From: Siminovitchia terrae
Lineage (GTDB): Bacteria > Bacillota > Bacilli > Bacillales > Bacillaceae_C
DNA: 64,000 bases
Reading direction: 5' to 3'
NCBI RefSeq assembly: GCF_003605405.2
Contig: NZ_QYTW02000001.1
Span: 1 to 64,000 of the forward strand
Part shown: in pieces, positions 1 through 8,584 of the stretch
How positions within the stretch are numbered: the stretch's first letter is position 1
Layout: every line of letters begins with the position of its first letter
Notes under the pieces: generated by a model
The model's input: the letters and a program-made list of their open reading frames with translations, nothing else
Databases searched by the model: none
What the model was told of the DNA's origin: nothing
Translations under genes and position numbers: made by a program

Positions 1-255
1 AGCGAGGTTTTTAAGTGAAGATTGAATCGCAGTGCTGTCAACTTCTTTTAACCACACCAATTCCTTTTTAAGTTGTGGTAATTCAGCAGAACAAGCATTG
101 TAGGTTAATCCTTTTCCTGTTTCCTTGTAGGCATCCTTCCACTTTGCTAAAAAATGATTGAATACGAAACGTGAACAGCCCATTGTTTTAGCAATGAGGA
201 TTTCTTGTTTTTTGTTTGGATATATGCGAAATTTGTACGCTTTGTTGACTAACAT
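1..255 (-). CDS. tnpB: IS200/IS605-family TnpB (RNA-guided nuclease), N-terminal part; runs off the window edge
   Basis: The minus strand reads from ATG at 255 for 85 open codons to the window edge. The protein begins MLVNKAYKFRIYPNKKQE and continues with TMGCSRFVFNHFLAKW, the typical N-terminus of TnpB/OrfB proteins (normally about 370-400 residues). A ribosome-binding site (GAGGTG) precedes the ATG. TnpB is an RNA-guided DNA nuclease that helps IS200/IS605 elements persist at their donor site. The catalytic RuvC residues, the zinc finger and the 3' guide RNA lie outside the window, so activity cannot be judged. No tnpA (Y1 transposase) is visible on this side. Confidence 0.87.
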   Translation of the reverse strand, partial: MLVNKAYKFRIYPNKKQEILIAKTMGCSRFVFNHFLAKWKDAYKETGKGLTYNACSAELPQLKKELVWLKEVDSTAIQSSLKNLA

Positions 256-412
256 TCATTTCACCTCACAACAAGAACGTTTGTTTCCATTTTATCATAA
301 TGATACCAGTTTCGGCTATCGCCAACCGACATTCATCTCCCACTTACTCATTGGACTCCGCCCTTTATATTCCTCGAAGTGGGAGTCTTCTGTCGGAAAA
401 TGATAAAGTGTC
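256..412 (-). mobile_element. Left end of the tnpB-bearing IS200/IS605 element
   Basis: Upstream of tnpB lies an imperfect palindrome (326-396): CCGACATTCATCTCCCACTT and its near complement AAGTGGGAGTCTTCTGTCGG. Subterminal hairpins without inverted terminal repeats are the hallmark of IS200/IS605 ends, where the Y1 transposase binds. On the minus strand the end is preceded by TTTATC, an A/T-rich motif of the kind such elements insert next to. The arms closely match the 193-bp elements elsewhere in the window. The exact boundary is inferred. Confidence 0.6.
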
Positions 413-515
413 CACTAAAACTATAATCATTGACTAAAGAACCGATCAGAATCACAAACCCTAAAAAGAAACAAGAAAATTCAGGTGAAAATATAGGATA
501 TCAAAAACCTCATTT

Positions 516-710
516 ATCAAATGCGCCTTGGCGTATTTGCGCCCAGATTTTATCGAGCTCCGCTCGATAAATTTCCTTTGAAAATCTGTGGCATCCGCCG
601 GAGGCTTTAACTTTATTCAGCCGGGTTTTGAACCCCCACCGAATGGAATACCAATAGGCATTCATCTCACCACTTACAGAAGTGGGAGATTTCTGCTGAG
701 TGAAGTTAAA
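516..710 (-). repeat. 193-bp IS200/IS605-derived element, copy 1
   Basis: First of six near-identical copies in the window. Read on the plus strand it starts with a hairpin (CAAATGCGCC-TT-GGCGTATTTG), then a second (TTATCGAGC-TCC-GCTCGATAA) enclosed by CAGAT/ATCTG, then a GC-rich GCATCCGCCGGAGGC. The second half is bounded by TTTAACTTTATTCAGC and GCTGAATGAAGTTAAA-like inverted arms (this copy has GCTGAGTGAAGTTAAA). Between them is the CCACTT/AAGTGG hairpin found in the left end of the neighbouring tnpB element. No target duplication is visible. It is probably a non-autonomous passenger, placed 143 bp before cotJA. Small ORFs inside it are not genes. Confidence 0.8.
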
Positions 711-853
711 CAATTCGCTTTGAAGAAGCACCCTAAATTTTTTCGGTACTTTCAAAAAATACAAACCAATTAGATAGCGAGTATACTTTCAGGAATGTTT
801 GACCGCACATCCCAATATAGTATTAAGGATGACATTTAGAAGGAGGTATTTCG

Positions 854-1084
854 ATGCCTACACATTATAAAACATACACACCATATATCAGTCCATTTGA
901 TCCATGCCCGCCTATTAAGGTTAAATCATATTCCACTCCTCCCCACCTTTATTTAGGATTCCAACCACCCAATCTGCCTCAGTTTCCACCAAGAGAAGCA
1001 TTGAGACATGGAACGCTTTGGAAAGTGTTTTATGATTCGTATTATAGCCCTTATGAAAGAGCAAAGGAGGGTTCTGACACATGA
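854..1084 (+). CDS. cotJA: Spore coat-associated protein CotJA
   Basis: This 76-residue, proline- and tyrosine-rich protein opens MPTHYKTYTPYISPFDPCPP and has the usual CotJA length and composition. CotJA is a minor spore-coat component made in the mother cell and needed for CotJC assembly. The start is fixed by AAGGAGGT 8 bp upstream. Its stop overlaps the cotJB start by 4 bp (ATGA), indicating translational coupling in a three-gene operon. The cotJ operon is sigma-E dependent in B. subtilis; no confident sigma-E promoter could be picked here. Confidence 0.93.
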   Translation: MPTHYKTYTPYISPFDPCPPIKVKSYSTPPHLYLGFQPPNLPQFPPREALRHGTLWKVFYDSYYSPYERAKEGSDT

Positions 1085-1341
1085 AGCAAATGCCTCCAGA
1101 ATATTACAGGCAGTTGGAGGAGCTTCAGGTGATGGATTTTGTCATAGTTGAATTAGCTCTTTACCTGGATACACATCCAGGCGATATGGATGCTATCCGG
1201 CAATATAATGAGTATATAAAAAACAGAAGAGATTTTCTAAAGCAATTTGAAAAAGAATTCGGCCCCATCACAAGCTTCGGTTACAGCTATTCAAAGCATC
1301 CTTGGGAGTGGAAAGAAGCCCCATGGCCATGGCAAGTGTAA
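1081..1341 (+). CDS. cotJB: Spore coat protein CotJB
   Basis: An 86-residue acidic/aromatic protein. It carries the family pattern: YRQLEELQVMDFVIVELALYL near the N-terminus, THPGD in the middle, and a W-rich tail (HPWEWKEAPWPWQV). It works with CotJA and CotJC in an inner-coat subcomplex. It overlaps cotJA by 4 bp and ends 37 bp before cotJC. Product and start are firm; the biochemical role of CotJB is not known for the family. Confidence 0.92.
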   Translation: MKQMPPEYYRQLEELQVMDFVIVELALYLDTHPGDMDAIRQYNEYIKNRRDFLKQFEKEFGPITSFGYSYSKHPWEWKEAPWPWQV

Positions 1342-1378
1342 ATTAACAAAACCATCATTCAAGGAGGTCCTCCCTTTT

Positions 1379-1948
1379 ATGTGGGTGTATGAAAAAAAGC
1401 TGCAGTATCCAGTCCGTGTAAGTCAATGCAATCCAATGCTGGCAAAATTTTTAATTGAGCAGTATGGAGGTGCAGATGGTGAACTAGCAGCAGCTCTTCG
1501 ATATTTAAATCAACGCTATTCCATTCCGGATTCAGTGATCGGGCTTTTAACAGATATCGGCACAGAGGAGTTTGCTCACCTCGAAATGATTGCCACTATG
1601 GTATACAAATTAACAAAAGATGCCACTCCTGAACAAATGAAAGAAGCAGGGCTCGGAGCTCATTACGCGAATCATGAAAAAGCATTGTTCTATAATAATG
1701 CCGCTGGTAATCCTTGGACAGCGACCTATATCCAGGCCAAGGGGGATCCAATCGCCGATTTGTATGAGGATATAGCCGCTGAAGAAAAAGCTCGTGCTAC
1801 GTACCAATGGATCATTAACATGAGCGACGATCCGGACCTGAACGATGGATTGCGCTTTTTAAGAGAACGGGAAATCATTCATTCCCAACGCTTCCGCGAA
1901 GCAGTAGAAATTTTGAAAGAGGAACGGGATAGAAAGAAGGTATTCTAG
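1379..1948 (+). CDS. cotJC: Spore coat protein CotJC (manganese-catalase family)
   Basis: A 189-residue ferritin-like four-helix protein starting MWVYEKKLQYPVRV. The start is chosen because AAGGAGG lies 11 bp upstream; the open frame extends further 5' into cotJB but without a ribosome site. Two metal-ligand motifs of the Mn-catalase superfamily are visible: EEFAHLEMIATM (about residues 60-75) and EREIIHSQRF near the C-terminus. It is a spore-coat protein of the mother cell, possibly with catalase activity. A hairpin terminator follows after a 117-bp gap. Confidence 0.94.
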   Translation: MWVYEKKLQYPVRVSQCNPMLAKFLIEQYGGADGELAAALRYLNQRYSIPDSVIGLLTDIGTEEFAHLEMIATMVYKLTKDATPEQMKEAGLGAHYANHEKALFYNNAAGNPWTATYIQAKGDPIADLYEDIAAEEKARATYQWIINMSDDPDLNDGLRFLREREIIHSQRFREAVEILKEERDRKKVF

Positions 1949-2065
1949 TATTTCATCCGAATAGCTGATCTTTCTCCTAACTTTTGATAGCTTGAACGGC
2001 AGTGCTTCGTCGAAAAAACTCCGTCTGCACTTAATATGGCAAAATAGCATTTCTGTATACCAAGC

Positions 2066-2092
2066 AGGGGGCGAACTCCCCCTCTTTCGTCT
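2066..2092 (+). terminator. Terminator of the cotJ operon
   Basis: Hairpin AGGGGG-CGAACT-CCCCCT followed by a T-rich stretch, between the convergent cotJC and GGDEF-EAL genes. The U-tract is on the plus-strand side, so it mainly ends the cotJ transcript. Confidence 0.6.
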
Positions 2093-2099
2093 TTAATTT

Positions 2100-4514
2100 T
2101 TATATCCCTCCACTTAAAGATTGCTTTAGACTTAAGAGCTTTCTTTCAAATTTTTCAGTTGTCATGGGGTAACCAACATAATAGCCTTGTGCATATTTAC
2201 ATGTAGTACCCAATAAAAACTCTAGGTCTGCCTTTGTTTCTACTCCTTCAGCAACCACCTTTAAATTCAAATGTTGAGCTAATGATAAAATACACTGTAC
2301 AATGGCCGCATTCTCTTTATTGGTTGCAATGCCAGAGATGAATGACTTATCAATTTTTAAAATATTAATCGGATATTTTTGTAAGTAACCAAATGAAGAA
2401 TATCCTGTACCAAAATCATCTATTGATATTTTTACTCCCAGATTTTTTAAAGCATGCAACTTCTTAATTGTAATCGAGTGGTCCATGATTGCTATACCCT
2501 CGGTGATTTCCAATTCGAGATATTGTGGATTAAGTTTTGTTTCGCTTAAAATTTGTGAAACGGATTCAACAAAGTTGTACTCATTAAACTGTTTCATCGA
2601 AACATTCACAGCTATTGTTAGAGGAGGAAAACCCTGTTCCTGCCACTTTTTATTTTGCCGGCATGCTTCTCTCATAATCCACTTCCCAAGCGGTAAAATT
2701 AAATTGGTTTCTTCCGCCAATGGAATAAATTCAGAAGGAGGAATATACCCGAATTCTTTGTTGTTCCATCTCACTAATGCTTCGACACCAGATATTCGTT
2801 CGTGTTCGAGATCCAATTGAGGTTGAAAATTCAATTCAAATTCATTATTTTCCAAAGCCATTCGCAACTGTTTCTGCAAAGTCACTTTACGTTGAAGATT
2901 CTGATTGATTTCTGGAGTGTAAAATTCAAATCCATTTTTTGTCTTTTCCTTCACAGAATACATGGCAGCATCGGCATATTTCATCAATTGAACGGCATGT
3001 CCCCCATTTTCAGGATATAAACTTATACCAATACTGGGTGTAATGAATAAACTATATTTTTCAACCAAAATGGATTGTTTAAATAGATCAAGAACATCAT
3101 TGGCCAGTTTTGAAACAGATTGAATTGAACAATTTTGAAAGATGAAAGTAAACTCATCTCCGCCTATGCGGTATACCCTGACGTCGCGATCACATTTATT
3201 TATAACCAATTGAAGGAGGTATGATATTTCTATTAAGAGTAAATCGCCTATATCATGTCCCAATGTATCATTTATATTTTTAAAACCATCTAAGTCCATA
3301 TAGAAAAGAGCCATTTGATTATTCTGTTTTTTCGCCGCCTTGATTGCCTGACACAAGTCCTCATCGAATAGCCGGCGATTCGGCAATTGCGTTAAAGAAT
3401 CATGATAGGCGAGATTTTTAATTTTCTCTTCCTGCTCCTTTAACTCGGTAATATCGGTTGAAACCCCCAAAACCAAATTGTCATCGATGGTCCGGATAGG
3501 TATTCTAAACGTTTTTAACCATTTTTTGTTGCCATATTGATCTTGTATTTCTTCCTCATGTGCAACGAGTTCATTTGAGGTTTTACTTTCTTCCTTCGCA
3601 AGAAGATCTGAACTTCTTTTTTCCAACTTTGAAATATCCTCTTCAGTTTTACCAATCATATCGTGTGAGTTAAAACCATGTAAATCTGCAAATGCCTTAT
3701 TTGCCAATGCATAGGTTCCATCCTGCTTGATAGCATAAATATAGTTTGGATTTACATCAATCAACTTCTGTAAAAAACTCCTTTGATTGTCCAATGCTTT
3801 ATTCATCTTATTTACCACTTGGACATGTAGTCGTAATGAAAGAATAAAGATGGAAATCGCAAAAAATCCGACAGCAAATCCACTTGGATATAATCTGGTT
3901 TCCGGGATAATGTTTAACATTCCAAAAGCATATCCCATGGTAATCGCAATGATGAAATAGAATAGGAATGATTTATATTCGTCATTTTTCATTTTCAAAA
4001 TCAGCATGACACAAGCTACAATACTTACAACGAACAGGGCTACATTTGAATGGAACGCCCATGAATGTGTGCCATAAATAGGAAAGTAAAAACCCGCATG
4101 GCTACCCGTTTCTATCAGAATAATTTCCTCAATGCCTTTTTTACTCCATCCCATTAAATAAACAATAAAACTCCAAACATAAAATAAAAATACAACATAT
4201 TTGTTAACGAACAATTTCCACCCGCCCCCGAGATCATCCGTTACCAATTCTTTTTCGATTGAATAAGCGAAATGAAATAATGCCGGCGATAACATAATGG
4301 ATCCAATCCGGAGCAGCCTAAACAGAAAATCTATTGTTTCTTTGGAGAGGAAAGTGTATGCATACAAAACGGTTACATCAAATTGCCAAATACTTGCAAA
4401 AAATAAAAAGAGAAACAGAATACGTGACAGCTTTTTCTCCTTAAGAATTTTTAATAATAAAAAACCAATTAATAAGGGAATAACAGCAATTAAAGTAGAT
4501 ATGAGTAAGTTCAT
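2100..4514 (-). CDS. Membrane-bound PAS-GGDEF-EAL protein (c-di-GMP synthesis/degradation)
   Basis: An 804-residue protein that makes and/or breaks cyclic di-GMP. The first 230 residues hold about seven hydrophobic segments. A PAS domain follows (about 245-360), then a GGDEF domain with an intact GGDEF signature at 451-455, then an EAL domain (about 545-795) with the canonical EALVRW, DDFGTGYSS and EGVET motifs. Both catalytic halves therefore look competent. The start is the ATG with GGGGAG just upstream; an in-frame TTG 15 bp earlier lacks spacing. A 193-bp element ends about 18 bp upstream of the ATG, so the original promoter may be displaced. It is the only c-di-GMP enzyme seen here, alongside a c-di-GMP riboswitch 43 kb away. 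Confidence 0.95.
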   Translation of the reverse strand: MNLLISTLIAVIPLLIGFLLLKILKEKKLSRILFLFLFFASIWQFDVTVLYAYTFLSKETIDFLFRLLRIGSIMLSPALFHFAYSIEKELVTDDLGGGWKLFVNKYVVFLFYVWSFIVYLMGWSKKGIEEIILIETGSHAGFYFPIYGTHSWAFHSNVALFVVSIVACVMLILKMKNDEYKSFLFYFIIAITMGYAFGMLNIIPETRLYPSGFAVGFFAISIFILSLRLHVQVVNKMNKALDNQRSFLQKLIDVNPNYIYAIKQDGTYALANKAFADLHGFNSHDMIGKTEEDISKLEKRSSDLLAKEESKTSNELVAHEEEIQDQYGNKKWLKTFRIPIRTIDDNLVLGVSTDITELKEQEEKIKNLAYHDSLTQLPNRRLFDEDLCQAIKAAKKQNNQMALFYMDLDGFKNINDTLGHDIGDLLLIEISYLLQLVINKCDRDVRVYRIGGDEFTFIFQNCSIQSVSKLANDVLDLFKQSILVEKYSLFITPSIGISLYPENGGHAVQLMKYADAAMYSVKEKTKNGFEFYTPEINQNLQRKVTLQKQLRMALENNEFELNFQPQLDLEHERISGVEALVRWNNKEFGYIPPSEFIPLAEETNLILPLGKWIMREACRQNKKWQEQGFPPLTIAVNVSMKQFNEYNFVESVSQILSETKLNPQYLELEITEGIAIMDHSITIKKLHALKNLGVKISIDDFGTGYSSFGYLQKYPINILKIDKSFISGIATNKENAAIVQCILSLAQHLNLKVVAEGVETKADLEFLLGTTCKYAQGYYVGYPMTTEKFERKLLSLKQSLSGGI

Positions 4515-4531
4515 ACTTCCACTCCCCAAAA

Positions 4532-4726
4532 ATCAAATGCGCCTTAGCGTATTTGTGCCCAGATTTTATCGAGCTTAAGCTCGATAAATTTCCTCTGAAA
4601 ATCTGTGGCATCCGCCGGAGGCTTTAACTTTATTCAGCCGGGATTTGACCCCCACTGAATAGAATACCAATTTGCATTCATCTCACCACTTGCAGAAGTG
4701 GGAGACTTCTGCTGAATGAAGTTAAA
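4532..4726 (-). repeat. 193-bp IS200/IS605-derived element, copy 2
   Basis: Same element as copy 1. The inner hairpin loop differs (GAGC-TTAA-GCTC) while the stem is kept; the first hairpin reads GCGCCTTAGCG. The right edge (GAAGTTAAA) falls one base from the stop codon of the KAS-like gene. The left edge lies just outside the ribosome site of the GGDEF-EAL gene, so it fills the whole intergenic space. Confidence 0.85.
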
Positions 4727-4727
4727 G

Positions 4728-5906
4728 CTAAAATTTATTAATCAGAATACATGTATTGTTACCGCCAAGACCATGCGATGTTACCGCAACTCTGTTCACA
4801 GGTTGATAAATCGTTTCATAAACAATCGGTAAACTTTCAAATCCTGTACCCTTTGTAAATAAAGTGGGAGGGATAAAATTATATTCCATAGAAATTAAAG
4901 CGGAAATGACTTGTATGACTCCCATAGCTCCAAATGAATGCCCGATTGAGCCTTTAATTGATGAAATTGGTACAGATTCCCCAAATAAATGTTGATGGAC
5001 GAAACATTCTATTTGATCATTTACATGCAGTCCCAAAGCCTGGCTGTTTACATAATCAGGGACTTGGTTGTTAACCGCCTGTTTCATGGCACTGAGCATC
5101 ATATTACCTGATGTATCTTTATGGAACATCTGTGAGCCTTCATTATTGGATGAGATGCCTTCAATCTTTCCATATATGGTTGCTCCTCTTGCTATAGCAT
5201 CCTCTTCTCTTTCCATTATAAGGACACCAGCTCCTTCGGCCATCACAAAACCTTTATGTTCACTTGAGAAAGGTACCCCGGTTTGCCCAATTTCTGTATT
5301 GATTTCCACCTGACGTAATTTGTTAAAACCGAAAGTTGACCATTGTCCAAGGGGAGCGTCAGCGCCCCCAACGATACAAATATCCGTTTGATTTTGCTCC
5401 AACAGCAGCTTCCCTAACAGGATCGCATCCGAACCTGCGGTACAACCGGTCGTTAGCGTAAACACATGCCCATTCGTACCAAGATGTGATGCAACGGAAG
5501 AGGAGATCGTATGTGAATCCACTATTGCAACACCATGAAGGGGGTACTTCTTAAAATCAGTCGCCCAAACGGAATATTTTTCGATTTCTTTTATACTGCC
5601 AACCGCCGTTCCGATAATGACGGACATCCGAGAAGGATCTTTTCCTGACACTTCAGCCATTTCGATAGCATCATCAGACGCAGCCATTGCAAGCCGACTT
5701 ACCTTTGAATAACGCTTGTAATTTCGTTCCTTTATCGTTAAAAATTCACGGGGGATAATACCCGCAACAATATCAGAGTCATTAGGTCCTATTCCTTTTA
5801 ATAAATCAAGTTTACAAATTCCTTTTTCCAGAGTTTCCTTAAACCCTTCTTTATCATCAATATCCGGAGCTTTTATCCCATACCCCGTGATAACAATATC
5901 CCCCAT
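4728..5906 (-). CDS. Beta-ketoacyl-ACP synthase-like condensing enzyme with altered triad
   Basis: A 392-residue thiolase-fold protein of the FabF (KAS II) class, which elongates acyl chains on ACP by decarboxylative condensation. The nucleophile is present: TTGCTAGSDA with Cys155. GFVMAEGAG and the second histidine (SIGHSFGAMG, His323) are also present. The region that normally reads NAHGTST reads NSQALGL, so the first catalytic histidine is Gln289. The start is the ATG after GGGTGA; an in-frame upstream extension has no ribosome site. The gene stands alone without fab neighbours. It may be a specialised or catalytically altered synthase, and its substrate cannot be read from sequence. Confidence 0.85.
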   Translation of the reverse strand: MGDIVITGYGIKAPDIDDKEGFKETLEKGICKLDLLKGIGPNDSDIVAGIIPREFLTIKERNYKRYSKVSRLAMAASDDAIEMAEVSGKDPSRMSVIIGTAVGSIKEIEKYSVWATDFKKYPLHGVAIVDSHTISSSVASHLGTNGHVFTLTTGCTAGSDAILLGKLLLEQNQTDICIVGGADAPLGQWSTFGFNKLRQVEINTEIGQTGVPFSSEHKGFVMAEGAGVLIMEREEDAIARGATIYGKIEGISSNNEGSQMFHKDTSGNMMLSAMKQAVNNQVPDYVNSQALGLHVNDQIECFVHQHLFGESVPISSIKGSIGHSFGAMGVIQVISALISMEYNFIPPTLFTKGTGFESLPIVYETIYQPVNRVAVTSHGLGGNNTCILINKF

Positions 5907-6168
5907 GCAATCACCCGGATTTCTTTTGTTTTTAAGATTCATTTTTTTGATAATAATCACTATCTGTAATGCACCCATATATCCTTTTAAAGTTAATATT
6001 TTACTATATTTCCTATAAACAGTCGATTTTCGTCGAACTTCTCTAATTTTCGTACCTTTAGACGCGTGTCCTTATACTTATCAAAAACATATTTTAGAAT
6101 ATTCAATCAAAAAAGCGCATATGAACACATGTTGAAGAGGTCGTTATAAGAAAACTAAAAAAGTGAGC

Positions 6169-6215
6169 AAAAACAAACCCGAGTACTTCAAATTGAAAGT
6201 ACCCAGGCTGGGTTT
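6169..6215 (-). terminator. Terminator of the metI-metHF-metE operon
   Basis: Inverted repeat AAACCC...GGGTTT with an inner GTACTTTCAA/TTGAAGTAC-type arm, followed on the minus strand by TTTGTTTTTG. It lies about 60 bp after the metE stop. Confidence 0.75.
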
Positions 6216-6274
6216 CATTAACTCGCTTTAGCAAAAATACGATTTATTGAATTTGTCGAATCTCCTGAACTTGT

Positions 6275-8560
6275 TTATTTCGATTGGACACCAATCAATT
6301 GTACTTCCCTGATCTCTTTTGCCGCTGCTACCATATTTTTAAGGGCAGCAATGGTTTCTGCTTCTTGTCTTGTTTTTAATCCACAGTCCGGATTAATCCA
6401 GTATTGACTGACTGGAATGGTTTGTAATGCACGGTTAACATTAGCCTTTATTTCTTCTTTGCTTGGGACGCGTGGACTATGAATATCATAGACACCAAGT
6501 CCGATTTCTTTATCGTACGTATTTTCTTCAAAGGTTGAGATCAGTTCTCCATGACTCCTAGAGGTCTCAATAGAAATCACGTCAGCATCCAACGCGCTGA
6601 TAGCTTCGAAGATGTCCTGAAAATCCGAGTAACACATATGCGTGTGAATTTGGGTGCTGTTTTGCACAGAAGCGGTAGCGAGCTTGAATGCATTCACTGC
6701 CCTTTGCAAGTATTGATTCCATTTCTCCACTTTGAGCGGCAGGCCTTCTCTTAATGCCGGCTCATCAACTTGGATAATCTTTATCCCATTTTTCTCAAGC
6801 TCTTCGATTTCCAGGCGTAGTGCCGCGGCAATTTGATCTAAAACGTCAAATCGGGAAATATCATCCCTGACAAAAGACCAATTTAATATAGTGACCGGTC
6901 CTGTCAGCATCCCTTTTACTTTTTTCTCGGTCAGCTTCTGTGCATACACACTTTCCTTCACTGTCATAGGCTTATCAAATGAAACATCTCCAAAAATGAC
7001 TGGTGGCCTGACACATCTGGACCCATATGATTGAACCCATCCGAATTTTGTCACTAAAAATCCATCTAATTTTTCACCGAAGTATTCAACCATATCCGTA
7101 CGCTCAAATTCACCATGAACTAATACATCCAAACCGATTTCTTCCTGGATATCGATCCATTTCTTGATTTCACTTTGAATATATTCTTCATATGTCTGAT
7201 CAGTAATGTCCCCTTTACGCCACTTCAACCTTTCCCTTCTAACCTCAGCCGTCTGCGGCAGACTCCCAATGGTTGTTGTAGGCAGTAACGGAAGCTGGAG
7301 TTGTTCCTTCTGTATACTGATTCTTTCCTTAAACGGGAGCTTGCGGTCAGTGTTTAAACTGCCTGCCGGATTTGCATCTGTTTGTTTACGATAGTCTGAA
7401 TGATTCAACGCCTCAATCGCGTTTACACTTTCTTCAATTTCTAAAAGGATAGCTTCTTTCCCGCTTCCAAACCCTTTGGCCAAGAGTGCAATTTCATCCA
7501 GCTTCTCATCAGCAAAAGAAAGAGCGTCTTTAATAACGGGATCCAAAGTTTTTTCGCTTTCTGTTGTTACAGGCACGTGAATCAATGAAGAAGAAGCCTG
7601 CACAATAATTCTTTCCTTATCAACAATATTTCCGATGGACTCTAACAGCCCGGACTGGTGATTTAGGTTCTGACGCCAAACGTTCCGTCCGTCGATCACA
7701 CCAGCAGCGAGTATTTTGTCTTTAGGAAATCCGTGCTTGCTTAAGAGATCCAAAGAATTTCCATGCACAAAATCAAGGCCGATTGCCGTTGCTGGCAAGT
7801 TCACAATGGTCTCGTACGAGTCGACTGATTCAAAATAGGTTTGAATGATAATGTTGATTTCCGGTATCTCTTTTGCAAACGTCTCATATACATATTCGGC
7901 TTGCTCAAGATCTTCTTGCGTCAAAGCAGTTGAAAATATTGGCTCGTCGATCTGGATCCATTTAACCCCTGCCTCTTTCAGTTCCTTTATAACTTGTATA
8001 TATAAAGGCAGAAATTCCTGAACAATTGAAGGGAACTCATTATCTTCATACCCTTTTCCCAGTTTAATAAATGTGATCGGTCCCAATAGGACTGGTTTTC
8101 CCTCGATCCCCAATTCCTCTTTTGCTTCTTTGTAGAAGCTAAGCGGACGATTCTCTTTTAATGAAGGCTTCGATTCATTGAATTCAGGAACGATATAATG
8201 ATAGTTTGTATTGAACCATTTCGTCATTTCCGATGCTACAGCATCATGGGTTCCACGCGCAATGGCGAAATAAGTCTCCAATTGAGTTCTTGTATCGTCC
8301 TCCTGGAACCTCTTTGGAATCACTCCAAACGTGACGGAGGTGTCAAGAACATGATCATACAATGAAAAGTCCCCTACCGGAATTAGGTCAATCCCTTTTT
8401 CTTTCTGCTTCCGCAATCCTTCCAAACGGATCGCTTTCGTTTCCTCCAGCAGTTCTTTTTCAGAAATTTTCCCACTCCAAAATTTTTCCAGTTCCCTTTT
8501 CCACTCTCGCTGCTCTCCGATTCTTGGATAACCTAAATTTGAACTAAAAACCTTCGCCAT
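6275..8560 (-). CDS. metE: Cobalamin-independent methionine synthase MetE
   Basis: A 761-residue 5-methyltetrahydropteroyltriglutamate-homocysteine methyltransferase, the last step of methionine synthesis. It has the family's full length. The C-terminal zinc site is visible as [10 protein letters not shown] (His and Cys) and [10 protein letters not shown] (Cys), and the substrate loop as [10 protein letters not shown]. The start is the ATG preceded by AGGAGG; an ATG 21 bp upstream lacks a proper site. It is the last gene of a three-gene operon, 24 bp after the stop of the bifunctional methyltransferase/reductase gene, which would supply its methyl donor. Control is presumably by the SAM-I riboswitch at the operon head. 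Confidence 0.97.
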   Translation of the reverse strand: MAKVFSSNLGYPRIGEQREWKRELEKFWSGKISEKELLEETKAIRLEGLRKQKEKGIDLIPVGDFSLYDHVLDTSVTFGVIPKRFQEDDTRTQLETYFAIARGTHDAVASEMTKWFNTNYHYIVPEFNESKPSLKENRPLSFYKEAKEELGIEGKPVLLGPITFIKLGKGYEDNEFPSIVQEFLPLYIQVIKELKEAGVKWIQIDEPIFSTALTQEDLEQAEYVYETFAKEIPEINIIIQTYFESVDSYETIVNLPATAIGLDFVHGNSLDLLSKHGFPKDKILAAGVIDGRNVWRQNLNHQSGLLESIGNIVDKERIIVQASSSLIHVPVTTESEKTLDPVIKDALSFADEKLDEIALLAKGFGSGKEAILLEIEESVNAIEALNHSDYRKQTDANPAGSLNTDRKLPFKERISIQKEQLQLPLLPTTTIGSLPQTAEVRRERLKWRKGDITDQTYEEYIQSEIKKWIDIQEEIGLDVLVHGEFERTDMVEYFGEKLDGFLVTKFGWVQSYGSRCVRPPVIFGDVSFDKPMTVKESVYAQKLTEKKVKGMLTGPVTILNWSFVRDDISRFDVLDQIAAALRLEIEELEKNGIKIIQVDEPALREGLPLKVEKWNQYLQRAVNAFKLATASVQNSTQIHTHMCYSDFQDIFEAISALDADVISIETSRSHGELISTFEENTYDKEIGLGVYDIHSPRVPSKEEIKANVNRALQTIPVSQYWINPDCGLKTRQEAETIAALKNMVAAAKEIREVQLIGVQSK

Positions 8561-8584
8561 ACTATTTCCTCCTAATTTCATCGT

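Noticed and set aside
510-773. Small proteins starting MASAGGFNFIQPGFEP and their antisense counterparts in each 193-bp element
   Set aside because: The same frames occur on both strands of every copy without ribosome sites, and follow the hairpin structure. They are repeat shadows.
780-812. Sigma-E promoter for cotJ (GTATACTT ... CATCCCAAT)
   Set aside because: Expected from biology, but the -10-like stretch has too many mismatches to CATACAAT to claim.
1247-1378. N-terminal 44-residue extension of CotJC
   Set aside because: It lies inside cotJB, has no ribosome site, and the CotJC family begins at the downstream ATG preceded by AAGGAGG.
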